From Micavibrio sp. (GTDB lineage Bacteria > Pseudomonadota > Alphaproteobacteria > Micavibrionales > Micavibrionaceae), in contig JALSJP010000010.1 of NCBI GenBank assembly GCA_026989265.1, positions 1 to 64,000 of the forward strand: a stretch of 64,000 nt of DNA. The letters run 5' to 3'. How positions within the stretch are numbered: position 1 is the stretch's first letter; every line of letters begins with the position of its first letter. Position numbers and translations under genes: made by a program. The notes beneath the pieces were generated by a model, which made no database searches, was not told the DNA's origin, and saw nothing but the letters and a program-made list of their open reading frames with translations. This document shows, piece by piece, positions 8,313 through 15,731 of this stretch.

Positions 8313-8627
8313 ATGAAGATTTTTGTAACAGATCAAAATCAAACAAAACACGAGCTTGAAGCAATTAGCGGATGGCGAGTAATGGAGATTATCCGTGATT
8401 ACGGGCTTCCTATAAAAGCCGAATGCGGCGGAGCTTGCGCATGTGCTACTTGCCATGTTTACGTTGATAAAGAATGGATATATAAAATCCCTGATATGCG
8501 CGAAGATGAAGAAGCAATGTTAGACGAAGCTTTTAATTTAGAAGATAATTCCCGTCTATCATGCCAGATAATAATGAGCGCAGAGCTTGATGGTTTAAGC
8601 ATAACGCTTGCGGAAATTTCAGGTTAA
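8313..8627 (+). CDS. 2Fe-2S ferredoxin, adrenodoxin type
   Basis: 104 residues. The cluster ligands are in the order expected for vertebrate/bacterial adrenodoxin-type ferredoxins: ECGGACACATCHVYVD (C-x5-C-x2-C) in the middle and a fourth cysteine in RLSCQI near residue 87. It is a soluble single-electron carrier. In alphaproteobacteria such proteins serve P450s, Fe-S cluster assembly or heme A synthesis; which applies here is not visible. It starts 3 bases after the membrane protein gene. Confidence 0.93.
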   Translation: MKIFVTDQNQTKHELEAISGWRVMEIIRDYGLPIKAECGGACACATCHVYVDKEWIYKIPDMREDEEAMLDEAFNLEDNSRLSCQIIMSAELDGLSITLAEISG

Positions 8628-8779
8628 ATTAAACGCCTTTTCTTGATATTACTATGATTTTAAGCTGGTAATAATTTATAGAAAACAATCTAAGGTCAGA
8701 ATCCTAAACTACCATAATTACCAAATCAACAAAATATAGTGCTTTAGGTTTTAAATAGTACATATTATGGTAATTTCGA

Positions 8780-9019
8780 TTAAGAATAGGACATTACGAG
8801 TTTCTCCACAGTTGTTTCTATAGCATATCTGATATCATTTCTTTTGTGAAAGCTTGCTCCACCTACGACCAAAACAGACTTGTCAGGCAATTTTGGCAAC
8901 AAATCTTTTACGTCCTCAGCCAAAGCATTCATATCTATTTGAGCTTGGCGATATCGTGCCAAAACCACCAGAAAATACTTTTGAGGCTTAAGCGCGTTTT
9001 TTCTCTGTTTCATCTTCAT
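8780..9019 (-). CDS. Doubtful small ORF, possible remnant with SLOG-like strand
   Basis: 79 codons that overlap the end of rmuC by 32 bases. The C-terminal half (LPDKSVLVVGGASFHKRNDI...) resembles the first beta strand, glycine loop and following helix of SLOG/DUF2493-type domains, but the rest of such a domain is missing. It could be a decayed gene, a short genuine protein starting at the internal Met30, or chance. I found no continuation in other frames before 8,700. Low confidence. Confidence 0.3.
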   Translation of the reverse strand: MKMKQRKNALKPQKYFLVVLARYRQAQIDMNALAEDVKDLLPKLPDKSVLVVGGASFHKRNDIRYAIETTVEKLVMSYS

Positions 9020-10211
9020 GTGTTAGAGATAGGCGGCGCGGAGTTTCTTCTACTTCACTTAATTCAGGCAATTCGCCAATACCTGCTTTTGCTCCTTGAA
9101 GTTCTTTAAACTTACGCGCGGCGGGCATAATTTGGCGCTCCATAGAGCCAACGGCAGCATCATAACCACCCATGGCCTTTTGCAAATGAGAGCCAATTTT
9201 TTCGAAATGATCGGTAAATTTCAAAAATCTTTTATATAGATCAAGACCAAGATCAGAGATTTCTTGCGCATTTTGAGCAAGCTCTACCTGACGCCAGCTC
9301 ATCCCAACGACCCTGAGTAATGACATTAGCAGTGTTGGCGATGCAATAATAATATTCTTACTAGCCGCAAACTCAACTAAGGAAGGATCAGCGCGAAGAG
9401 CAATGGAGTAAATATGCTCGGAAGGTAAAAATAATACGGTAAAATCAGGGCTATCGATATTTTCCCAGTAATTCTTTTTCCCAAGTTCTTTCACGCGATC
9501 TTTAACATTACTAGCTAGCTTTTTCATTATTTGGCGATGTTCAGCCTCGCCAATATCTTCAGATAGGCGAGTAGCAAATTCATTTATGGGGGCTTTAGAA
9601 TCAATAATAATATTAAACCCATCTTGCATAGATATAACGGCATCAGGCTTTTGTTTGCCACCGTCAAAACTAACTTGCGTTTCATAATGAACACCCTTAA
9701 TTAAACCTGATTTTTCAAGTAGACCTTCAAGGATAAATTCACCCCACGTGCCTTGAGCAGAAGGATCACGCAGCGCGCCAACAAGTTTCGCCGTCTCACG
9801 GTTTAGATTATTAACCTGTTCGCGCAAAGATTGATCCGTTCCTTGGACTTGATGAAGCACTTCTTCCATAGTTTTGAGACGTTCTTGCACAGGCTTTACC
9901 ATATCGTCAATTGCCTTTTGACGCTTTTCCAGATCATGCGCCCCATCACTTTGCGCATTTTTAAGATTTTCCTTAGCTAGCTGTAGAAATTGTTCATTAC
10001 TCTTTTGCAAGGCTTCTTGCGCAGTAGCTTTGAAACGGTTATCCAGCTCCGCTCCCGCCCTGTCTAATGCCGATTTTTCAGCCTTAATTTGAGCGGTTAG
10101 CTCCGCATTTTTGCGCTCCAACTTCATTAATTTTTTCACCTGAAAGGCAAAAACAGTAATGCCACCAAGCATCATTCCAAAGAATATATAAATAGTTGCG
10201 CCAAGCGTCAT
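8988..10211 (-). CDS. rmuC: RmuC, DNA recombination protein
   Basis: 407 residues. An N-terminal membrane anchor (residues 4-24) is followed by a long coiled coil (about 30-140) and then the RmuC nuclease-like core. The core includes QGTWGEFILEGLLEKSGL, KPDAVISMQDGFNIIIDSKAPINEF and SPTLLMSLLRVV. RmuC limits rearrangements at inverted repeats and is related to PD-(D/E)xK nucleases. Length and architecture are typical. It is transcribed away from the pseudopilin-like gene, with 75 bases between them. Confidence 0.94.
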   Translation of the reverse strand: MTLGATIYIFFGMMLGGITVFAFQVKKLMKLERKNAELTAQIKAEKSALDRAGAELDNRFKATAQEALQKSNEQFLQLAKENLKNAQSDGAHDLEKRQKAIDDMVKPVQERLKTMEEVLHQVQGTDQSLREQVNNLNRETAKLVGALRDPSAQGTWGEFILEGLLEKSGLIKGVHYETQVSFDGGKQKPDAVISMQDGFNIIIDSKAPINEFATRLSEDIGEAEHRQIMKKLASNVKDRVKELGKKNYWENIDSPDFTVLFLPSEHIYSIALRADPSLVEFAASKNIIIASPTLLMSLLRVVGMSWRQVELAQNAQEISDLGLDLYKRFLKFTDHFEKIGSHLQKAMGGYDAAVGSMERQIMPAARKFKELQGAKAGIGELPELSEVEETPRRLSLTHEDETEKKRA

Positions 10212-10286
10212 TTTTGATAGCCTTGTTTAATGTGAGTGATTCTTATATAGAATATAAACTATAAAGCAAGCAGAGGAAAACAAAAA

Positions 10287-10961
10287 GTGAACAAAAATTA
10301 CAATAAAAATTCACAAAGCGGAAATGTGTTAGTTTATGTTTTAATCGCGATTGTCTTGTTTGCGGCTTTGGGTTTCACCTTATCAAGGCAAACTCAAAAT
10401 TCCAGTACCAAAGAGATTGACAGTGCGAAGGCAGATATTCTTGCCATGGATATGCTATCTTATAGCGTTCAAACCAAATCAGTTATAGACCAAATGATAT
10501 TTACGGGCAGTAATATTGCGGGGCTTGTTTTCACATTACCAAGTGAGGCGGGGTTTGGTACTTCTCCGCATATACATAAAATATTTCACCCTGAAGGCGG
10601 CGGTCTAAGCCTTGCTAACTTGCCTTCTAAAGCTACGGCGCAGGTGTCAACTCCTCCTGATGCGGGTTGGTATTTAGGCAGGTTTAATAATGTTGAATGG
10701 AGCAAGGGCAGCGGCACTGACGTTATCCTAACCGCTCATCAAATTGCAAAACCAGTATGTGAGAGCATTAATAAAAACGTTACAGGCTCTATCACAATTC
10801 CAGCCCTTACTGGATCGCTTAGCACTTATTTGGTGGATACGGGAACGAATAACGATTTAACCGCAGCAGTTTGCGCGGCGTGTGATGGCTATATGTCATT
10901 ATGCGTTAGTAATAATGCAGCAGATACATATAGTTTTTACAGCGTATTAGTTGATCGCTAA
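10287..10961 (+). CDS. Pseudopilin-like protein (paralogue of 30310-31029)
   Basis: 224 residues, GTG start with GAGG 9 bases upstream. The N-terminus is short and polar (MNKNYNKNSQSG) followed by a 20-residue hydrophobic helix (NVLVYVLIAIVLFAALGF). This resembles a type IV prepilin signal without Glu5, as in GspK-like minor pseudopilins. The remainder shares three blocks with the gene at 30310: KIFH-x2-GGGLS, a C-E-x-INK segment, and the C-terminal Y-x-FY-x-VL-x-x-R. Secretion or pilus association is inferred only. It sits convergent with engB, one base apart. Confidence 0.72.
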   Translation: MNKNYNKNSQSGNVLVYVLIAIVLFAALGFTLSRQTQNSSTKEIDSAKADILAMDMLSYSVQTKSVIDQMIFTGSNIAGLVFTLPSEAGFGTSPHIHKIFHPEGGGLSLANLPSKATAQVSTPPDAGWYLGRFNNVEWSKGSGTDVILTAHQIAKPVCESINKNVTGSITIPALTGSLSTYLVDTGTNNDLTAAVCAACDGYMSLCVSNNAADTYSFYSVLVDR

Positions 10962-11597
10962 TTATTCGCCATAGCTGTTTATAATGCAGCGAAGCTCTGG
11001 AATTCCTGTGGCTTTGATACTGCTTGTATATAAAATATCTGGATATGCCGCGCCGTGATCTTTTATAGCTTGCTTGATTTTTTCTGTCACAGCCTCAAGC
11101 CCTTGGCTTTTAACTTTATCAGCCTTGGTCAAAATGATACGATACGATACTGCTGATTTATCCAGCACCTCCATAAGCTCTATATCTGTGGGCTTTAAGC
11201 CATGGCGAGCGTCAATAAGAATAAAGACACAGCGCAATGTCGGGCGACCTCTTAAATAATCAAAAATTAAGTTCGTCCATGATTTTATCTTTTCCTTAGA
11301 GACTTTAGCATAGCCATAACCTGGCATATCGACCATATAAAGGCGGTCTCCTAAATTGAAGTAATTAAGCTCTTGCGTGCGCCCTGGTGTATTAGATGTT
11401 CTAGCCAAGCTATTGCGCCCAGTAAGAGTATTTAACAGTGAAGACTTTCCAACGTTAGAGCGCCCAGCAAAAGCAACCTCAGGAAGATTTGCATCAGGCA
11501 AGCCCTTTAACGCGACAACTCCAAGCATGAAATCGCAAGAGCCTGCAAATATTTTACGAGCAGTTTCTAGCTCAGTTTTTGAAAATTCTTCATCCAT
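10962..11597 (-). CDS. engB: EngB/YihA, ribosome-biogenesis GTPase
   Basis: 211 residues with all G-motifs: G1 GRSNVGKSS near residue 46, the T of G2 in NTPGRTQELNYF, G3 DMPGYGYA, and G4 TKADK near residue 157. EngB is an essential GTPase for 50S assembly. It is the last gene of the rpmH-rnpA-yidD-yidC-engB block and starts 6 bases after yidC ends. Confidence 0.96.
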   Translation of the reverse strand: MDEEFSKTELETARKIFAGSCDFMLGVVALKGLPDANLPEVAFAGRSNVGKSSLLNTLTGRNSLARTSNTPGRTQELNYFNLGDRLYMVDMPGYGYAKVSKEKIKSWTNLIFDYLRGRPTLRCVFILIDARHGLKPTDIELMEVLDKSAVSYRIILTKADKVKSQGLEAVTEKIKQAIKDHGAAYPDILYTSSIKATGIPELRCIINSYGE

Positions 11598-11603
11598 AGA
11601 AAA

Positions 11604-13523
11604 TTACTTCTTCTTCTTTTTCTTATTTTGAGTCTTTTTTGACTTAGGGGGTGAAATTTCTTTAACTGGCGCGCTAGCTTCTTCATCGCCGAATAAAGCC
11701 TTTTCTGCCTCGTCTTCTGCCATTTCGATTAATGGGTGAACGTCAGGTCCTTCTTCTACCTTGGCTTCTAGCTCTTCCTTAAATTTATCCCGATTAAATA
11801 TATATATAGGAACGCCGCAAGAGCGCATGATGATGGCTTGCTGGATTACAGAAAATAGCGCACTGAATGTCCAGTAAATCACAAGCCCTGATGCAAAACC
11901 AGCCATAATAAAAGTGATAAAGAACGGGAATATATTCATCATATCGCGCTGCATTTTATCTTGTGGCGGCGGGTTTAATGTTTTTTGCATAAGCATCACA
12001 ATAAGCATGAGACATGGCCATATACCAATCATGAATAATGATGGCACGTCATATGGCAGCAAGCCAAATAAGTTAAACACGCTTGTCGGGTCTTTTGCAG
12101 ATAAATCTTGAATCCAGCCAAAAAACGGTGCGTGCCTAATTTCGATTGTTGAGAATAAAATCTTATAAAATGCAAAGAAAATCGGTATTTGAACAAGAAT
12201 AGGCAAGCAACCCGACATAGGATTAACGCCTTCTTTCTTATATAGCTCAACAATTTCAGACTGTAACTTCTCCTTATCATCACTATATTGATCGCGAAGA
12301 GCTGTAATTTGCGGCGCGACAATCTTCATTTTTGCAAATGAACGGTAAGAAATATTGGTAAGCGGGAATACCGCAAAACGCAGCATTCCTGTAAGGATTA
12401 TAATCGCAACGCCCATATTGCCAACCAATAAGCCAATATAGTGAAGTGCCAAGAAAAATGGATAGGTGAAGAACCAAAACCAACCGAAATCAACGGCTAG
12501 ATCAAGTTTATCAACGCCTAAGATTTTCTGATAATCTTCCAATAGCAAGACTTTTTTCGCGCCCGCATAAAGATTATATGAGCTTTGAATTTGCCCGCCC
12601 GCAGGCAAGGTCATTGCCTCGCCAGTGAAATCAGTTTGATATCTGTTGCGCTCTTTTCTTATCGGATCAGGCGTGTATTTGAAACGGAATTTTGACATGC
12701 TTTCTTGCGCTGGAATAAGAGCCGTTAGCCAGTATTTATCAGAAATACCAATCCAGCCATTTTCAGCTTCTATCTTCTTAGATGGGTTTTTCACCATGGC
12801 GGAATAGCTCAATGATTCCAGCTCGCCGCCCATATAGCCTATAGGCCCTTCATGAGATATCCAAGTGCCTGAGAAATCTTCGGGAATACCCGTTTGCGAA
12901 ATAAGCGCATAAGGGTGAAGCCTTACATCTTGCCCTGAGTTATTATAAACTCTTTGAGTGATATTAAATACATAATGCTCATCAAGTGATAATATGCGCT
13001 CAAAACGCAAACCCTGCCCATTATTCCAAAACAACGTTACAGGGAGGTCAGGACGCAAAATATCGTTATCTTTCACGCTCCACATAGTAGAAGAGTTCGG
13101 AATTTGTAAATTTTTATCACGAGTTACCCAGCCGTAATCAACATAGCGCGCGCCTTTAGTTTGGTTGGGCGCAAATAATGCTACATTTTCCTTTTTTTCC
13201 AAAGTCTTGTGATACATTCTAAGGCTTAAATCATCAATCATCGCTCCCTTAAGAGATATAGAGCCAAATATTTCGCCGTTACTAAATTCTATGCGCTTTG
13301 TTTGTGATATAATCTCTTCGCGCGTGAAGTTTTCAATAGGATCAAATATTTTGGGGTCTTTTAATATCAGCTCCGCGCGCGCTGTCTTTGCATCTTTAAG
13401 AGCTTTTGCCTGAGGGGCAAGGACATATGTCTCATATAAAAACCATATCAAAATTGAAAGAGCAGCAAAGATAACTAGGTTGCGAATATCTTCTGGGTGC
13501 ATTTTATCTTTGTCATTCATCAT
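11604..13523 (-). CDS. yidC: YidC, membrane protein insertase
   Basis: 639 residues, somewhat longer than the E. coli protein. It has an N-terminal membrane span (residues 13-30), a large periplasmic beta domain (about 55-340), and the 60KD_IMP insertase core with about five spans. The core includes SGCLPILVQIPIFFAFYKIL and FFITFIMAGFASGLVIYWT. A charged cytoplasmic tail ends in a lysine run, as in ribosome-binding YidC tails. It inserts membrane proteins with or without Sec. Its start overlaps the end of yidD by 11 bases. Confidence 0.97.
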   Translation of the reverse strand: MMNDKDKMHPEDIRNLVIFAALSILIWFLYETYVLAPQAKALKDAKTARAELILKDPKIFDPIENFTREEIISQTKRIEFSNGEIFGSISLKGAMIDDLSLRMYHKTLEKKENVALFAPNQTKGARYVDYGWVTRDKNLQIPNSSTMWSVKDNDILRPDLPVTLFWNNGQGLRFERILSLDEHYVFNITQRVYNNSGQDVRLHPYALISQTGIPEDFSGTWISHEGPIGYMGGELESLSYSAMVKNPSKKIEAENGWIGISDKYWLTALIPAQESMSKFRFKYTPDPIRKERNRYQTDFTGEAMTLPAGGQIQSSYNLYAGAKKVLLLEDYQKILGVDKLDLAVDFGWFWFFTYPFFLALHYIGLLVGNMGVAIIILTGMLRFAVFPLTNISYRSFAKMKIVAPQITALRDQYSDDKEKLQSEIVELYKKEGVNPMSGCLPILVQIPIFFAFYKILFSTIEIRHAPFFGWIQDLSAKDPTSVFNLFGLLPYDVPSLFMIGIWPCLMLIVMLMQKTLNPPPQDKMQRDMMNIFPFFITFIMAGFASGLVIYWTFSALFSVIQQAIIMRSCGVPIYIFNRDKFKEELEAKVEEGPDVHPLIEMAEDEAEKALFGDEEASAPVKEISPPKSKKTQNKKKKKK

Positions 13524-13818
13524 TATTGTGCGCGCCTTTTAAATTCTTGCTATAGTTTTTATATTTGAAGAGTTTATACCCCAAGAAATCCCGCCATGCA
13601 AATCGTTCGGGCACTGGATCGGAAAAATCTCGCTTACTCCATGGATGACAGGATAATATTCGCATGAATATCAGGAAAATTCCCTTGAAAGCCCCGTGCT
13701 TTTCCAATGCTTTATGAGCATATGAAGAGCATGTAGGGTGAAATCTGCAATTGCGCCCCAAAAATGGAGAAACAACAAAGGAATATGCTTTAATTAAATA
13801 TTGAAGCAGTAAAACCAT
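13513..13818 (-). CDS. yidD: YidD, membrane protein insertion efficiency factor
   Basis: 101 residues with the family signature: a first amphipathic segment (LIKAYSFVVSPFLGRNCRFHPTCSSYA), then HGAFKGIFLIFMRILSCHPW. The conserved cysteines of C-R-F-x-P-T-C-S-x-Y and S-C-H-P-W are present. It aids YidC-dependent insertion. It lies between rnpA and yidC, its standard place. Confidence 0.95.
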   Translation of the reverse strand: MVLLLQYLIKAYSFVVSPFLGRNCRFHPTCSSYAHKALEKHGAFKGIFLIFMRILSCHPWSKRDFSDPVPERFAWRDFLGYKLFKYKNYSKNLKGAHNNDE

Positions 13819-13829
13819 TATATATCACC

Positions 13830-14192
13830 TCATTTTTTATATAATTCTGTTTTTTTCAAACACCATTTAAAATCATTAATAAGATCATTATATGGGCGGG
13901 TTAGGGTTAGTTTTCTGCCGACCAAAATATAATCATAACCATTTGTTGCATTTGGAAGAACTTCTGCCATGACGCTGCGGAGGCGGCGCTTTATACGATT
14001 GCGCATAACTGCGGATTTATCAACTTTTTTGCTAACTGTGTATCCTGTGCGAATTATGCCAAGATCATTTTTGCGCATTTGCAAAATCAAGCCATTAGAC
14101 ACCCATTTTTTGCCCTTGCTTTGCACTGTTACAAAATCAGAACGAGCCGTCAGCATTTCATTAGCTGGCAGCTCTTTTTTATTGATATTCAT
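13830..14192 (-). CDS. rnpA: RnpA, protein subunit of RNase P
   Basis: 120 residues. It carries the RnpA signature of basic helix plus strand: VSKKVDKSAVMRNRIKRRLRSVM, then YDYILVGRKLT. With the catalytic RNA (not in this window) it trims tRNA 5' leaders. It starts 7 bases after the rpmH stop codon. Confidence 0.95.
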   Translation of the reverse strand: MNINKKELPANEMLTARSDFVTVQSKGKKWVSNGLILQMRKNDLGIIRTGYTVSKKVDKSAVMRNRIKRRLRSVMAEVLPNATNGYDYILVGRKLTLTRPYNDLINDFKWCLKKTELYKK

Positions 14193-14199
14193 GATTTTA

Positions 14200-14340
14200 T
14201 TAAGCTGAAAGACGCTTACGACCTTTGGCTCTACGACGTGCTAAAATAGCGCGACCGCTTCTATCTGCCATACGGGCGCGGAAACCATGTCTGCGTGCTC
14301 TAACAAGAAGGCTTGGCTGGAATGTACGTTTCTGATGCAT
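14200..14340 (-). CDS. rpmH: Ribosomal protein L34
   Basis: 46 residues. The frame from ATG at 14338-14340 to TAA at 14200-14202 gives [20 protein letters not shown], then a [12 protein letters not shown] segment, and ends in [11 protein letters not shown]. This is the complete L34 sequence pattern (K-R-T-F-Q-P-S...H-G-F-R-x-R-M). It heads the rpmH-rnpA-yidD-yidC-engB block. Confidence 0.97.
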   Translation of the reverse strand: MHQKRTFQPSLLVRARRHGFRARMADRSGRAILARRRAKGRKRLSA

Positions 14341-14447
14341 AATATTTACCTCTTTTAAAAATGCGCGCTTGAAATATTACTTGAAATACTAAAAGGGCTG
14401 CAATAAATTCTAATTCTTCATAAAGAATGAGGGTTTATAACCGCTTA

Positions 14448-14456
14448 TTATCCACA
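14448..14456 (+). promoter_or_regulatory. Perfect DnaA box upstream of rpmH
   Basis: TTATCCACA, the exact strong (R1-type) DnaA box, lies 108 bases upstream of the rpmH start in an AT-rich 175-bp gap. No second box is seen in the gap and dnaA is not adjacent. It may therefore be a regulatory site or chance rather than an origin. Confidence 0.45.
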
Positions 14457-14515
14457 TGTCAAATTAAAATAACATATCAAAAGAACCTACTCATTTCAGG
14501 GTCGGTACTCATTAA

Positions 14516-15709
14516 TTATAAAAACTTAACTAAGCTAAGATTTTGTGTAATCGCAGTAACACGATATGAAGCCTCTAATTGAGTTTGTAAGGTTGTCAAT
14601 TTAACTGCAACTTCGTTAACATCGATATCTTCTACGCTGCTGACCGTGTTTTGTAATAACATTTGTTGATCTGTAAGTGACTTTTTTGTTTCATTAGTTT
14701 GCACGCGGGTATTTTCCAATTTAAACAATAATTGGTCAACATCATCAATTGATTGCGACACCATTTGTGACATAGCAGTATATAGCTGGTAAAAACTTTC
14801 CTGCTGATCCTTTGCCGTTGCCCCTGGCGCGCCTTTTACATCGGGGGTAGCAGGGTAAGTGCCGCTTTCATAAACATCAACAACTGGAAGTAAGTTTTCA
14901 TTCTTCATGACCGCAAGTGCCACCATCATATTTCTGAGGCTATCGTCATTTGCCAATGTTGTATATTTAAGCTCAGAATTTTCATCGGCCCGTATAAATA
15001 CATCTCCTGCAGTTCCATTGCTAAGTGAGGAAGAAAAACCGATTGCCGTATCAGTTATAGCATCAGGGTTGCCATTAAGGGCTGTGCCATCTTTGATATC
15101 AGCTATAAGCTCATCTGTTGTAATTGTGCCATTTTTCCAGCTTGTTATTAATGTATTAATGCTGGCATCAAGAGTTCCAGTATCTGTAAATGGTCGCTCT
15201 GATAAATCGGCCCCTGCAAATAAATAACGATCCCCCTCTTTGCTATTAATGAGATCACCTAATAAGCTGAATAAATTTTCCGCATGGTCGGTGGCGGCTT
15301 GGAGGTCTGCATCAACTTTTGACGAGGTATTACCCATGATTATAGCTTCAATTTCTGTGGTGGCGGGATCATCATAAAAAACATCATCGCCCATTTGATG
15401 AGAGCCTTGCTGCACTAATCCTAATAATGTTCCAGAAAAATTCCTTGATTGCTCTTGGAATTCAGACAAAGACGAAACAGTTAGTGACAAAGTCGTGTCA
15501 GACCTAGTGATATTATTAATATAAACACTAATAGATGATAGCGCGGTTCTTGATCGAACAGATGTAAGAGCATCTGTGTTTAGCCCAGAATAAGATTGCG
15601 TTTTCTTGCCCGTTGCTAATTGCATTGAAAGCTCTGAAAATAATGTATTTTGTAAGTTTAGGCTTTCTATTTGCCTTAGTGACTGCCCTAATGTTGATAC
15701 GCCTGCCAT
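14516..15709 (-). CDS. flgL: FlgL, flagellar hook-filament junction protein (HAP3)
   Basis: 397 residues. The N-terminal flagellin-like coiled-coil segment (SLRQIESLNLQNTLFSELSMQ, then LATGKK) and a C-terminal helix (VAVKLTTLQTQLEASYRVTAI) frame a variable middle. FlgL joins the hook-associated FlgK ring to the filament and is exported by the flagellar type III apparatus. It is 22 bases downstream of flgK in the same direction, the usual order. Confidence 0.92.
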   Translation of the reverse strand: MAGVSTLGQSLRQIESLNLQNTLFSELSMQLATGKKTQSYSGLNTDALTSVRSRTALSSISVYINNITRSDTTLSLTVSSLSEFQEQSRNFSGTLLGLVQQGSHQMGDDVFYDDPATTEIEAIIMGNTSSKVDADLQAATDHAENLFSLLGDLINSKEGDRYLFAGADLSERPFTDTGTLDASINTLITSWKNGTITTDELIADIKDGTALNGNPDAITDTAIGFSSSLSNGTAGDVFIRADENSELKYTTLANDDSLRNMMVALAVMKNENLLPVVDVYESGTYPATPDVKGAPGATAKDQQESFYQLYTAMSQMVSQSIDDVDQLLFKLENTRVQTNETKKSLTDQQMLLQNTVSSVEDIDVNEVAVKLTTLQTQLEASYRVTAITQNLSLVKFL

Positions 15710-15731
15710 TTTTATTCCTTTCTAAAAACTT

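Noticed and set aside
8710-8772. 9-bp inverted repeat (taccataat / attatggta) with a 45-base loop
   Set aside because: Loop too long and stem too AT-rich to call a terminator or operator.
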